A stretch of 64,000 nucleotides of DNA from Rhododendron vialii (Eukaryota; Streptophyta; Magnoliopsida; Ericales; Ericaceae). The translations under genes were made by a program, and so were the position numbers. A model generated the notes under the pieces. The model was not told the origin of the DNA. It made no database searches and worked only from the letters and a program-made list of their open reading frames with translations. Below, piece after piece: positions 33,326 through 44,300 of the stretch (its first letter is position 1; each line of letters starts with the position of its first letter). The stretch spans positions 38,487,001 through 38,551,000 of the forward strand of contig NC_080567.1 in assembly GCF_030253575.1 (NCBI RefSeq). The letters are read 5' to 3'.

Positions 33326-36100
33326 GTACGTAGTTTGAGAATATCTCTTTTAGAATTTACTTTGATGCTAAGTAGGAAATCTGGACTGCATTTTTTCTTG
33401 CTGCTTCTGTTTTTTTGGTGTATTGCGATTGGAATGCTTAAAAAAGGTTGAAGCTGGTTGGGTGTTGGTTCCACAACAGTCATTGGATTGCATTCATAAA
33501 GCTAGGAAACCAGTTTTGTGACTGCCATGGACCGAATATGCTAGGGAAGAACTTCAAACTTTTTTCATTCATTCATTCATTCATTCATATAAAACCACAT
33601 TACAGATGGGTGTTTGGCATTTGGAGTGCATGTGCTTCTCATGGCAATGCTAGGAATATGCTTAATTTCATGTGTCCTTTGTTTTTGCCGAATCTGATAT
33701 CTCTATTAAAAGGGTAGAGGAAGAAGGATTGAAAAGAATTAGAGTTTGGCTATTGATTTTAAGGAAAGTCTGTATTTTGGTTTGATTATGCAAAAAAAAT
33801 GGAAGTGATGCATATCTCTTTCCTGTTTTGAGAAATAATACAACCATGGATATCTGAATGTGTAGTTTAGGTTCTGATTAGGTCATGGGATATGAGTTTT
33901 ACTTCAGAAAAATTCGATTAGCTTATGGCTGGGTATACAAGTTAGAGTTCGAACATAAACGAATTTTCCCGGTTCTTGATGAATTTTTATAACCAACTTT
34001 CCGACCTTGAAATTTTTCAATATTTTTATAAGAGATGCCTCTATATGTCTAATTTATTGTGTAAAATCTGTAGAACTGAATTTAAAACGTGGAAGGAATT
34101 AAAAATCATATACTGAACTGCTGTTGCGAAACTCTCAAAGCTGACAGCACTGTCGCACTTCACGGAAACGGCTATAACTCTGCCTAGAAAACTCGAAATC
34201 ACATTCCGCTTTCTTTGTTGGAAACTAGACACATAGAGCTTCAACTATATGTAAGCCATGTGCCTTAGTTGTGCCTGACTAATAACAGATTTCAGTTTGA
34301 AGTTGGCCTAAAATCTGTTTTTTGGAAATCACTGAGTTTTTGGTCTAGTCGGTACCTGTTTAAAAATACTTCCCAAGGTCAGGAAATGCATTCATTTTGA
34401 TATGATCTTCATATGTCCTGGGTTTGTGGTAAAAATCTTATGGAGAACATGGACCAATAGTCTGGTCGTCTTGCGATTTCCTTATTCTTTTGCAATAGCC
34501 AACATGTGTTCTTTCACAAGAGTAGTATTTATCCTACTAGACTGAAGCGTTTATTTTCCACTTGGTGATTCATTGCAGAAGTTCATTAGCTAAGTTCTTA
34601 TACTTGGTCAATTGTGCATCTTCCATTATTGTTTCCGTGGTCTAAAACTTGTACATTTGGATAAGTCAAATAGACCTTCATTTCGCTGGAAAAAGGAAAA
34701 GCATACCTGCTCCATTCCATTTTTGTTCACTAGGACTTGGTGATTTGTTGCCCAAGTTCATTAACTAAGTTCTTAGACTAGGTTAATTATGCATCTTCCA
34801 TTACAGTTTCAGTGTCTTTTTTAACACACTTGCACTCAGAAAAATGGGAACTTTATCAAACAAGTCTCTATTACACTGGGAAAAGCATACCTACTCCATT
34901 CCATATGTATGTAAATTTAAGTTGCTTGGCACATGTTATGGTCATGACATGCATTATGGAAAAAGTATGGTAATATGTGACGTTGATGCCTTTGTTGTCT
35001 ATTTTCACTGCGTCCATTTTGTCATTTTAAATTGGTACTATGGATATGCGAATCAGATCATGATGCTACTTCTTTATTCTTATACATATTGCCTGCCTTG
35101 CAAATTTGCAATGTAAGTTATGTAACTATAAAAAATTATTTATGGATCTTGCGAAGTTACATGCTACGAATTTACATGCTATTAATTTTAGGACAATCCA
35201 TTCTTACTTTTCTTACTTCAGTGATCATTTTTCTTAGAGGTTCCCAGTCACACTTTACATGGTAGTTTTTTAAAAATGGGTTATCTTTGGTTATTCGCTT
35301 TGCTTGTACAACACCCGATAAAGATAGCTCTTGTTCAAAGCATAAAAACCTAGGGATAAAATCCACTGGTTTCCAATTATTTGGTGTGAACATGAGTTCC
35401 CATATGGATTCTAATTTCTATAGCTCTGCTGCTGGGGTAAATTAAGCACAAGGGATATGACTATATCATGCTGCTGGGATACAGACCCTAAGCTGAGGAG
35501 TTTCTATCTTGGGATGTTGTCTATATTATGTTTCCATTTTTTAATGCTGCTTGTTGTGAGACGGGTCAGCTTTTTATGCATTAAGAGGCACAAAATGTCA
35601 AGATAATTTTCCGTTTTGGCTTTTACTTAGTATCTACCTATGTTCATGCTTTAAAGCAATGGGATACACTAGTTCATAAATACTAATGGGGGATTGTTTT
35701 TTTCTATTCTTTTTGTACAGATTGACGCTTAACGGAGTATCCTGCAGTTCTACTTTTGGTTATTGACTATGAAGATCAAAGTTGGATTTTGGTTGCGAAC
35801 GTGCAAATGTTTTTGGGTTATCCAATTGTTGAGGTTGAACTTTTTAGTATTTTGCAATCTAGGAGTTTTGATACATTTTGTTATTGAGCTTGGATTTTTT
35901 TTTTTAATTTCCCCCTCATGGTGACATGTCGTTATTTTACGTTTTAGGAATTTGGATAAAAGTTGTTTTCTAATTACTTGGTGGACATCTCTATTTATGA
36001 AAGTTTGGATTTATTTTTTGGAATTTTATTTTTTATTAAATACATTATGTTGCAATTTTGTGGATGAAAATAAATTTTACAGGGCCGCTCAAATTTACAA
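33326..36100. other. CACTA interior, 3' part
   Basis: Contains an ATTC microsatellite (33566-33588), a duplicated segment at 34561-34910 and many short open frames. No transposase or peptidase domain could be recognised. Confidence 0.4.
34561..34910. repeat. Tandem about 175-bp duplication in CACTA interior
   Basis: Shared landmarks are CTTGGTGATT, AAGTTCATTARCTAAGTTCT, GCATCTTCCATTA and GCATACCTRCTCCATTCCAT. The copies start near 34561 and 34736. Confidence 0.85.
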
Positions 36101-36149
36101 GGAATGAATGGAGAAAAAATTTGTAGAAAATTATGGGATATTGACCAAT

Positions 36150-36637
36150 TTGTACGGACAATAAGTACATTACCCGACTACCAGTTGGTCGCCAATAGGG
36201 TATTTATTTGTTGAATTGCACACACAATTCCCGACTAACAATTTAGTCGGCAAATAGGGTATTTATTTGTTGAATTGCACACAATTCCCGACTAAGAATT
36301 TAGTCGGCAAATATGTAAACATTCCCCGACTAAATAATTAGTCGGCCAATAGGTACCATATTCTCCGACTAAACATTAGTCGGCAAAATATGTACACATT
36401 TCCCGACTAAATAATTAGTCGGCCAATATGGTAAACATTCCCCGACTAACCATTAGTCGGCAAATATGATATATTTAGCCGACTAAACTTTTTTTAGTCG
36501 GCAACAACCTTTGCCGACCTTCTTCCACCGACTAATGTGCCGACCAAAATTTTTAGTCGGGGAAGTCTTTTGCCGACTAAAATTCGTACCATTGCCGACT
36601 AAACCATTAGTCGGGAATGGTGTTTTTTCTTGTAGTG
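36150..36637. repeat. Right subterminal CCGACTAA array of CACTA
   Basis: More than ten CCGACTAA/TTAGTCGG motifs in alternating orientation, spaced about 15-40 bp, run up to the right terminus. Two adjacent copies of GGGTATTTATTTGTTGAATT are also present. Confidence 0.9.
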
Positions 36638-36756
36638 GTGGCAGCAGTCGCCATGACAAAAATTTTAGAAAATGCAATTATTATATGTGAAATTTTTTTT
36701 AATTCTTAACTTATATAGTTTCGCCACTGTTAATTTTTTTTTCTTATTTTTTATTA

Positions 36757-36948
36757 CTCCATCTGTCCCAAAATGTGATATAAAAATAATACAATTTTTG
36801 CAAGAAAATTTTAAATTTTCAACAATTCACTAAATATCGATGAATTCTTTTAATTTATGAAAAAAGTTTGAATTTTTTTATTGAAAGAAATGTATTATTT
36901 TTTAGTTCTCATTTTGCGAACCCGACAAACATTTTGGAACGTAGGTGG
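36757..36948. mobile_element. Stowaway-like MITE
   Basis: The ends CTCCATCTGTCCCAAAATG and (reverse complement) CCACCTACGTTCCAAAATG match, with TA on both sides. It is 192 bp and AT-rich. Confidence 0.8.
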
Positions 36949-37115
36949 TATATACTAGTCATAAATCTTCCTTTTCTTTTTTTCAAGAAAGGAGACCCAA
37001 AAAAGTATTCCAAAACTAAATTCAATGAGCTAAAGTGAAATAATATAAATGATGGTGTAATTAAGAAAAAAAAAACTCCACACTCCAACCCTAAAATAAC
37101 TTAACCTAAAAAATT

Positions 37116-37260
37116 AAGGAAAATTAATTATAATGCCACTCCCCAAATTTATAATGCCACTCCCAAAAGGGAGTGCGATTATCAATTTAGAAAATCCATA
37201 TAAGGATCTGGAGAGTGACATTATAAATTGGGGGAGTGACATTATCAATGTCCAAAATTA
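37116..37260. mobile_element. Short inverted-repeat MITE
   Basis: TTATAATGCCACTCCCCAAA on the left is mirrored by TTTGGGGGAGTGACATTATC-like sequence on the right (about 37222-37250). The motif ATAATGYCACTCCC is also repeated within each arm. Confidence 0.65.
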
Positions 37261-37976
37261 AAGTTAGTCTTTTTTTTTTGTACTCCATGTGCAAATGACT
37301 ATTAATATTGCAATGCATCTTTTTATTTTTTTAGTATACGTTTTGTCACTGCTAGGATAAAATCCTTGTTCTGCCCTTATTACTTACCCTCGTAGTGTCT
37401 ATTAACAAGAGCAGATATGTGGGAACACCACCTTCAATAGGAATTTGAGTACCATTTCCGTTTTGACTTTTTTTCACCACATTGAGTTTGTTTTGTGTTT
37501 AATGCACTCCTGTGTGACTAAGCTAATTAAATTTCATGTGACAACTATAGAAAAGTCATATTCGATCATATAGCCTTCACCGATTCTTTAAACATTAATA
37601 AACAAATTAGGAAAAAAATCAGCGCACCAACAACCAATGCATGTTTTCAATTCATCTATAATCATATGTTTGGCCAAATCATCCAACACGCTTATCCAAA
37701 AATTATTTTATTTTGGTCATTTGGGTATTTTTTTTCTTTCTTCAATCTCTCTGCAACTTTTTTTAATCGCCTGGAGTTATTTGTCAAGAGTTTTTAAAAT
37801 TTTAATAAGTGTCTCAATTAGTTCTTGATTTACATGTGTACCCCTTTGAGTCAACAAAGCGTAACAAAATGCCCCGTGCATCAATTTAGGAGTTTTTTGG
37901 GAGCTAAAAATGTGACAAAGCTTCTAATTAGAAGAGAAGACACCAAAAAGGCTCCTTTCTATATAAGAGAAGACTA

Positions 37977-38120
37977 GAGGCCGGGTACACGAAATACGTG
38001 TGCAAATCGAATTTTAATAGAAAACATGCATAATAGTTTCCCGCTTTGTTTGTTTGATTGAATTTTAACAAAAAAAATATAAAATTCAATTTGCACAGGC
38101 ATTGCATGTGTCCCAACCTC
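37977..38120. mobile_element. 144-bp MITE with TA duplication
   Basis: The about 40-bp imperfect inverted repeats start GAGGCCGGGTACACG and (reverse complement of the right end) GAGGTTGGGACACATG, both continuing to TGTGCAAATYGAATTTT. TA flanks both ends. Confidence 0.75.
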
Positions 38121-38413
38121 TAATAGGATATAATGGAAAGGATGAGTACCTTCGGGTTCTTCCTTCTCAGCCTAGACTTGAAAACGATGACAGTCAAATC
38201 AAACCAATGGTCCCAGTGAGATTTTTATAATAAGTGCATGGATGCAATAGTCTGACTATATTGGTCTAACGTATAGAATCGAGCACATACATCTTATGGG
38301 AGGGATATGGGTACCGAGTTATGTGGGATCCATAAATGCTTTCTTTCTCTTTTTCTCATTGAATTCGCAAACCAAACAGGGCCTTACAGAATTTTCTAAT
38401 GGTTTTTTTTTTG

Positions 38414-38543
38414 CGAAAATGACGGTTCAGGATGTGTTTTGATAATTAATACCCTCCAAGGACATGCTAAGAACAATTGTTAATGCTGAAAACGTCCTTG
38501 GCGAGTATTAATTATCAAAACATGCCATTGGCCGTCATTTTCC
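38414..38543. mobile_element. Foldback MITE, family M1, copy 2
   Basis: An imperfect palindrome with TTTTGATAATTAATACC and its complement TATTAATTATCAAAACA, the same family as 23576-23706. The arms are better paired here. Confidence 0.75.
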
Positions 38544-40692
38544 TTCTTTTTTTAAAAATTTTCTGGGAACATAACTGGGCCAATGCCCTTAACAGGAACC
38601 TTGGGATCGTACACTGCCTTGTAAGTACAAACAAACAACTAGTCTGGCAATGGGAAAGTGTTGGGCTTATTAGGTTGAATCGACGAGACTGGGCGGGCCT
38701 TTGTTAAATGGGCCACTTTGGGCTTAGCTCTCGGGGTGCGGGCTCACTTTACAGCCCAATGACTGATAACATGGTCCGCTTGTGAAGGGGAGGGGCAAAA
38801 AGTGAGTTTCAATCAAATTATAAAGTAGACCAAAATAAAAAATAAAATAAAATTGTAAAGGTTCAAATTCAAATTTATCCCCCAAAAAATAAAAATCCAA
38901 ACATGTTGGTAGACTTTATTCCACATCACTTATCTAAAGTACCCAAACTTGGTTAATATGGTCTAGAGGTTACTCCACCTATTGCTAATTAGTTTTAGGT
39001 TGGAACCCTTCAAGAAATCTAAGATGATATGACGGTTATGTCTTGGACGTCCTCACCTCGCGCGATCAAGTATTCGTTGCCCAAGGGTAATTGCCTCATC
39101 TCATCAATTCATTCCTCCACGTGCATCCGAGTTGCATGAGAGAAAAAATATTAGACTTTATCCATCAACGTTCATTACCTAAGGCATCTAAACTTTATTA
39201 ATATAATTTAGAGGTTACCGCACTTATTGTCAATTAGTCTAAGGTTGAAAATCCTTCACGAAATCTAACACACTTTATGATGCCTTTCCAGTAGCAAATC
39301 TCATTTTACCAAACACAAAACTTCTCTTTCTTGATGCATCTATTGGAGTACTTCAGAATGCCACGTGTTTGTGATACTGAATATATAACTGTAAAAAATG
39401 TGGTTACCTAATCAAACTCGAAATTAAAGAAAGAAGGCAGTTTGACCTCCTGATAGGCTGCTAGCATAAAACAAATTAAAGCTCAATCACGAAATGGGGG
39501 ACACCTGCTGTCCGTCCCTGGGTTAATCTATCACAAAGAGGTCACATGAAGGCTTAAACGCAAAGAGCACAGTAGCACACACATGACTTCCTGTTTGCAT
39601 AAAAGAAAGGCCTAACCATGGGGTCGAGCCCTAAAAAGCTAGATCACATCACATGGCCCCAATCACCGGTTGTTGCTTCCGAGTTCTGACTTTACTAATA
39701 AGTTAAAACTGAACGGTTCCGATACTGAATGAGCATGCCCTCGTCGAGGGTGAACAAAATTGCTCTTGTAGTAGTAAAATTTGTTAACTGAGCTATTACT
39801 GATCTTAGTGGCTTGACATTGAATTTACTTATTACTGGAGATGGCCTAAGGTTCTTTCTACTGAGCTAACCTCAAAGTTAGCAGGCCTCTTTTAATAGTA
39901 GCATGCATCTTCAAGCTTATGATAGCTAAAATGACACACGCTTAAGTCAAAATTTGACATGCTATACTATTACTATAATAAATGGCCTTATCAACTTTCC
40001 TCCAACGTACCACCATTTCTTCACTTTCTTTCTAATTTGTCTAATGCAAATGGTACGTCGAATCCTATCAAGAGAGAAGAGGGAATAATCTTGTCAAAAT
40101 CTGATAGATAAACAACCCTAATGTCATTTATTTGTCATCTTCAAAACCATTCCTTTAACCATGCATTTTCTTTTTGTCTTACGGTAAGGGATGTCTAAGC
40201 TAACTTACGCGTACCTCGACTCTAATTCTCTTCCCATTCCGATCAAAGCAAACCATTCTCGCCGGAAATACGAGTTCATAATAAATTACTTTCTTGAAAC
40301 CGGACCCTAAAAATCGAATGCGATAAATTGTATGACAGAATCTACGTGTGAATGGTGGTAAATTTCCTCCTTACAGAGGCGGTTTGGTCAATGGAGTTAC
40401 CCTTCCAAATGAGTAATTATTTCATGTTTGCGGCGGTATATATCTTAAACTCTTTTCTAGCACAAATTTGTATGAGTTTCACATACTTTGTTGTAAGAAT
40501 CACACAAATGTATGGTAGAGAAAGAGCTTGAGACATTGATCACATGGTGATATCCAGGGCACCAAATAATATTCCCTTCCAAACACCCTCTCTTATTTGG
40601 GTTTTGAGAGAAATTTTTAAAAAATACTAGTAATGAATAGTAAAAAATAGATAAAGAAAACTTGCTCAAGGGTTTTTTGAGGCAAAAAAAAC
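38544..40692. other. Intergenic, no gene recognised
   Basis: A diverged direct duplication of about 110 bp (TTTAGAGGTTACYNCAC..ATTG, then TCTAAGRTTG-like) lies at about 38905-39020 and 39150-39265. No conserved coding sequence. Confidence 0.45.
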
Positions 40693-41098
40693 CAGAAAGA
40701 CTACGGCCACCGAAGGAAAAAAGCGGTGGCCGGCCACCGAACGCCCTTTGGGGCCCACTCCGGGCCCCTCACAGATGATCCGATCCATTCAATAATTTAA
40801 AAAAAAAAACCGAGTGGATCACTCAAGAAATCAGCTCGATCCGATATGTGTAGGTACTCGGATCAAGCTTCTCATCTTTGGAAAATCGAAAAAATGGTTT
40901 TTCCGATTTTCCAAAGATGAGAAGCTTGATCCGAGTACCTACACATATCGGATTGAGCTGATTTCTTATGTGACCCACTCAGTTTTTTTTTTTAAATTAT
41001 TGAACGGATCGGATCATTCGTGCGGGGGCCTGAAGTGCGCCGTCACGGCATTCGGTGGTCGGCCACCGCTTTTTTCCTTCGGTGGCCGTAGTCTTTCT
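40693..41098. mobile_element. Foldback Mutator-like MITE in the promoter of the choline-transporter-like gene
   Basis: Arms of nearly 200 bp pair around a short loop near 40893. The outer ends read AGAAAGACTACGGCCACCGA and its complement. The 10-bp duplication CAAAAAAAAC flanks it (40683-40692 and 41099-41108). Arm sequences such as GGCCCACTCCGGGCCC and ATCGGATTGAGCTGATTT are shared in arrangement with the foldback at 17131-17509, so the two are related. Its right end is 255 bp before the ATG at 41354. Confidence 0.9.
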
Positions 41099-41353
41099 CA
41101 AAAAAAACGAACAAGCATGGTGTGGCGGACTGGATAATTTTCTCCACGTGTAAGCCGGCTTTCCATTTTCTCTTTCTCGTTTCCTTTTCGTCGACTTCCG
41201 AATAACCAAACATCATCATCTTCATCTCCACGATAATCATCTTCTTCCTCACAGGAGACAGCTCATTTCATCAGTCAATCGTATGACTCCCACGCTCATC
41301 TCTAAACAACTCCAACACTTCTCTCTCTCTCTCTCTCTACTATCTCTCTCTGA

Positions 41354-44300
41354 ATGGGTAGCACCGAAGACCAACCCCCTAACCCCTACACCCTCCCGGA
41401 CCCCTCCTCAACCCAACCCCTCCTCTCCAAACCCTACCCACCATCCCTAACCCACGAACCCGTCGCCCTCCTCTCCGATCCAGACCCAGACCAATCCAAT
41501 TACCTCCAGATCTCCTACCACTCCGGCCCGAGGCCCATCAAAGACCTCCCCTTCCTAATCCTCTTCGCCCTCTTCCTCCTCTCCACCTTCGCCTTCGGCA
41601 TCTTCGCCTCCGTCAACCGAAACCCTGACTCCTCCTACGCCTCCTCCTACGTCTACGACTCCAATTCCACCTCTTGCGTCATAGACTCCTCTCTCTCCAC
41701 AAATCACCTATCTTTGAACTCCTCTCTGTCAACCAGTTTGATCTGGACGCTCGTGATCACGTTAATTATCAGCGTGCCCTTTGTACTATCCGTTCTTTTG
41801 TTACTCAAGCATTTCACCAAACAGGTTGTGTACATCTCGCTTCCCTTTTTCATCATCGTACCGATACTAATAAACGTGTACTGGTTCGTTGCCTGTACTG
41901 TTGACTCTTCTTGTAGCGATTTGTTTCCGTTGGTGTATAGAATTTTGGTTCTGGTGTTTGTGTTTTTGGTAATTGGGGTGGTTGTGTGGATAGTTGTGGT
42001 GAATTGGCACCGGATAGAATTGACTGTTAACATTATTGGGGTTGCGTCTCATGCCTTGTGGCGGAACTTGGGTTTGTTTGGGGTTCTTCCAGCTTTGACT
42101 TTGGGGTTGGTTGTTTATTACGTTCCCATTGTTGTGTTTTTGGTGTTTGCGAACGAGAATGGGGAGATTGTGGTTCGGTATAAGAGCGAAGAGTATTATT
42201 GTGCTTGGAAGCAAGATAGTTGGGTTCCCGCATACTATGCGCTGGGAATTCTTACGATGTTGTGGTCTGCCGCAGCAATGGTGGAAGCGCAGGTTTATGT
42301 GACTAGTGGGACTATTGCACAGTGGTACTTTTCCAAGGATGATTCGGGTCCAAGGCGGAGTATACGGAATTCTCTAAGGTAATTTCCTGCCGACGTTAGC
42401 TTCGTTTGTTGCTTGCACCATTCTTTTATGGAGTTTGTTTCATTTGCAGAGAAGTTGGTATTAATTTTCTTTTGATGCGTGATAGTTTTGGTTAGTACGC
42501 TACCATGTTTAAAATTTTGCATATGAGTGAAAGACGTTTAACTTGGATCCAGTGTGGGAATAATCTGTCCCCATTGCCCCTTATGCTGGATGTTATCATC
42601 TTAGTCAGTGCCTGAATCGGCATCAAAGGGCTCACCCTATTACCCTTACTAGACTCAAAAGACTTTCCAGCACGGTTTGCTGGGCGTAATGACTATCAAT
42701 AGAAGCATTCTAGCCTCTCTTTTTTTAGAGAGAAACGATTCCCTCGTCTGAGAACCGCCATTCACGCACTATTCCTCCCCACTAAAAAGAGCGATTGAGA
42801 ATCTCGAGAACCTAAAAAAAAATGCAGAAGTGAGCGTACCCCAAGGAAATCAATACAATAAGACAGACCGACCTTTGAACTCTTTGTCTCTACCCCCGTA
42901 GTCTCCCGAAGATCTATTAAGGCTAGTAGCTTGACCCCCAATAAAATGTTGCTTTCAAAAGTTATGGAGGTTATTTTGAAATCCATTATGTAATAGTGAC
43001 AAGTTATATCTATGTGCATAGGTACAACGGGAGCTAAATAGAATGCAATCTAGCTGTAAGTCAAAAGTAAAAGCAGGGGAAAAGAATCATGGTGCATTGT
43101 TAGCATTGAGCATGTTGTGAGATTATTATTAAGTGATCTCAAATAAAAAAGGGAGACACAAAGTGACACTGTATGTGAAAATTGGAGGAGAGGGTGAATT
43201 TTGTATGTGTTGGGTCCATTGTTGGTCATGCATACCTATGTAGCTTGCAGAAATCTCTTTCAGCAAACGGTCAATAATCAAATGAGAAAAGATCTAGGAA
43301 TCACGTCTGCCTTAGCCTAGCTGAAGGAGGATGCCAATGTGGATGACTGGTCAATGGCATTAATGATAAATTTGACGTTGCACCAACAGAGAGTCAAACG
43401 GAAGTTGAACTATATGGTCTGTCTTGTGTGAGAATTGAGATAGTCCATGAGTGCATTAGCAAGAAGTGTTATGATTCAAATAAGAGGTGGTGAAAGATCT
43501 ACAGGAAGGGCAGGGCGATTTGTTTGGGTTTGTCTTGCTACAAAAGAGAAAAACCAAGGGAAACAATTGTAACATTGTGTGTTTGCATGTGCTAAGATGA
43601 ATAAGTCTTTGTGGAGTTGAGTGGTGTATAGAATTAATAGATTTTTGGCTAATCTTATATGATTTTCTTTCTAAGCTCCGTGGAGCCAATATATGGAGTA
43701 GAAATATGTTTGGGGTGATATCAGCTGCTTCGAAACACGTCTATCCGTTGGTAGTTGTTGCTCCAGGATCATGGAGATGCAATGGTTAATACCCACACTT
43801 CTTTTGATACCTAAATATATTACTTGATATGCTACTAGAATTGGTAGTAAGGTTTATAAGGAAGTGGTTTTAAATGCCCAAATAACTTGTATTCTCTGGC
43901 TCAAGGAAATATGCAATCATTCGTTGTGGCTATGAGATACACCCATAAACCATTTCACATGCATACTATCAAAATATTGACTTTTCACTTGGTCGATCTC
44001 GGATTGTCTTAGAAATTGAAAATTTAAGTTAGTAGTAATTTGAAAACCTATTTCTGAAATCAAACCTTTTTAGGTGAGAGCATTGGTTGAGTTCGTGTCA
44101 ACCTGATTTTAAGAGTTCAGTTGATCCATTCTTAGTGGAGCTGTTTGTCAGTCACTGCATGACCTCCAAACCTTATTTAAGGAGTCAAGGTTTCAAACAA
44201 TTCTCATATCCATTGGTGGATGTAAGGACATAGATTATTGAAAACTAATTTGTTAAACTTGTCCTCAATGCAAGATCAAATGAATGAAAGTATTTTCCTT

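Larger units (their letters stand above)
26829..36637 (+). mobile_element. 9.8-kb CACTA element carrying captured gene exons
   Basis: The left end is CACTACAACAAATTACACAA, and the right end in reverse complement starts CACTACAAGAAAAAACACCA. The 3-bp target duplication GTG flanks it (26826-26828 and 36638-36640), as expected for CACTA/En-Spm transposons. Both termini carry arrays of CCGACTAA/TTAGTCGG subterminal motifs, the kind of sites bound by CACTA regulatory proteins. No complete TNP2-type transposase is seen in 9,809 bp, so it is non-autonomous. Its interior holds exons of a DA1-like LIM gene and an exon resembling the Ptta/En-Spm transposase family. Orientation is given as that of the captured exons. 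Confidence 0.9.

Noticed and set aside
33448-33600. A Ulp1-type (C48) peptidase fragment often found in CACTA elements
   Set aside because: A short HWIAFI-like phrase is suggestive, but no catalytic His-Asp-Cys arrangement is visible.
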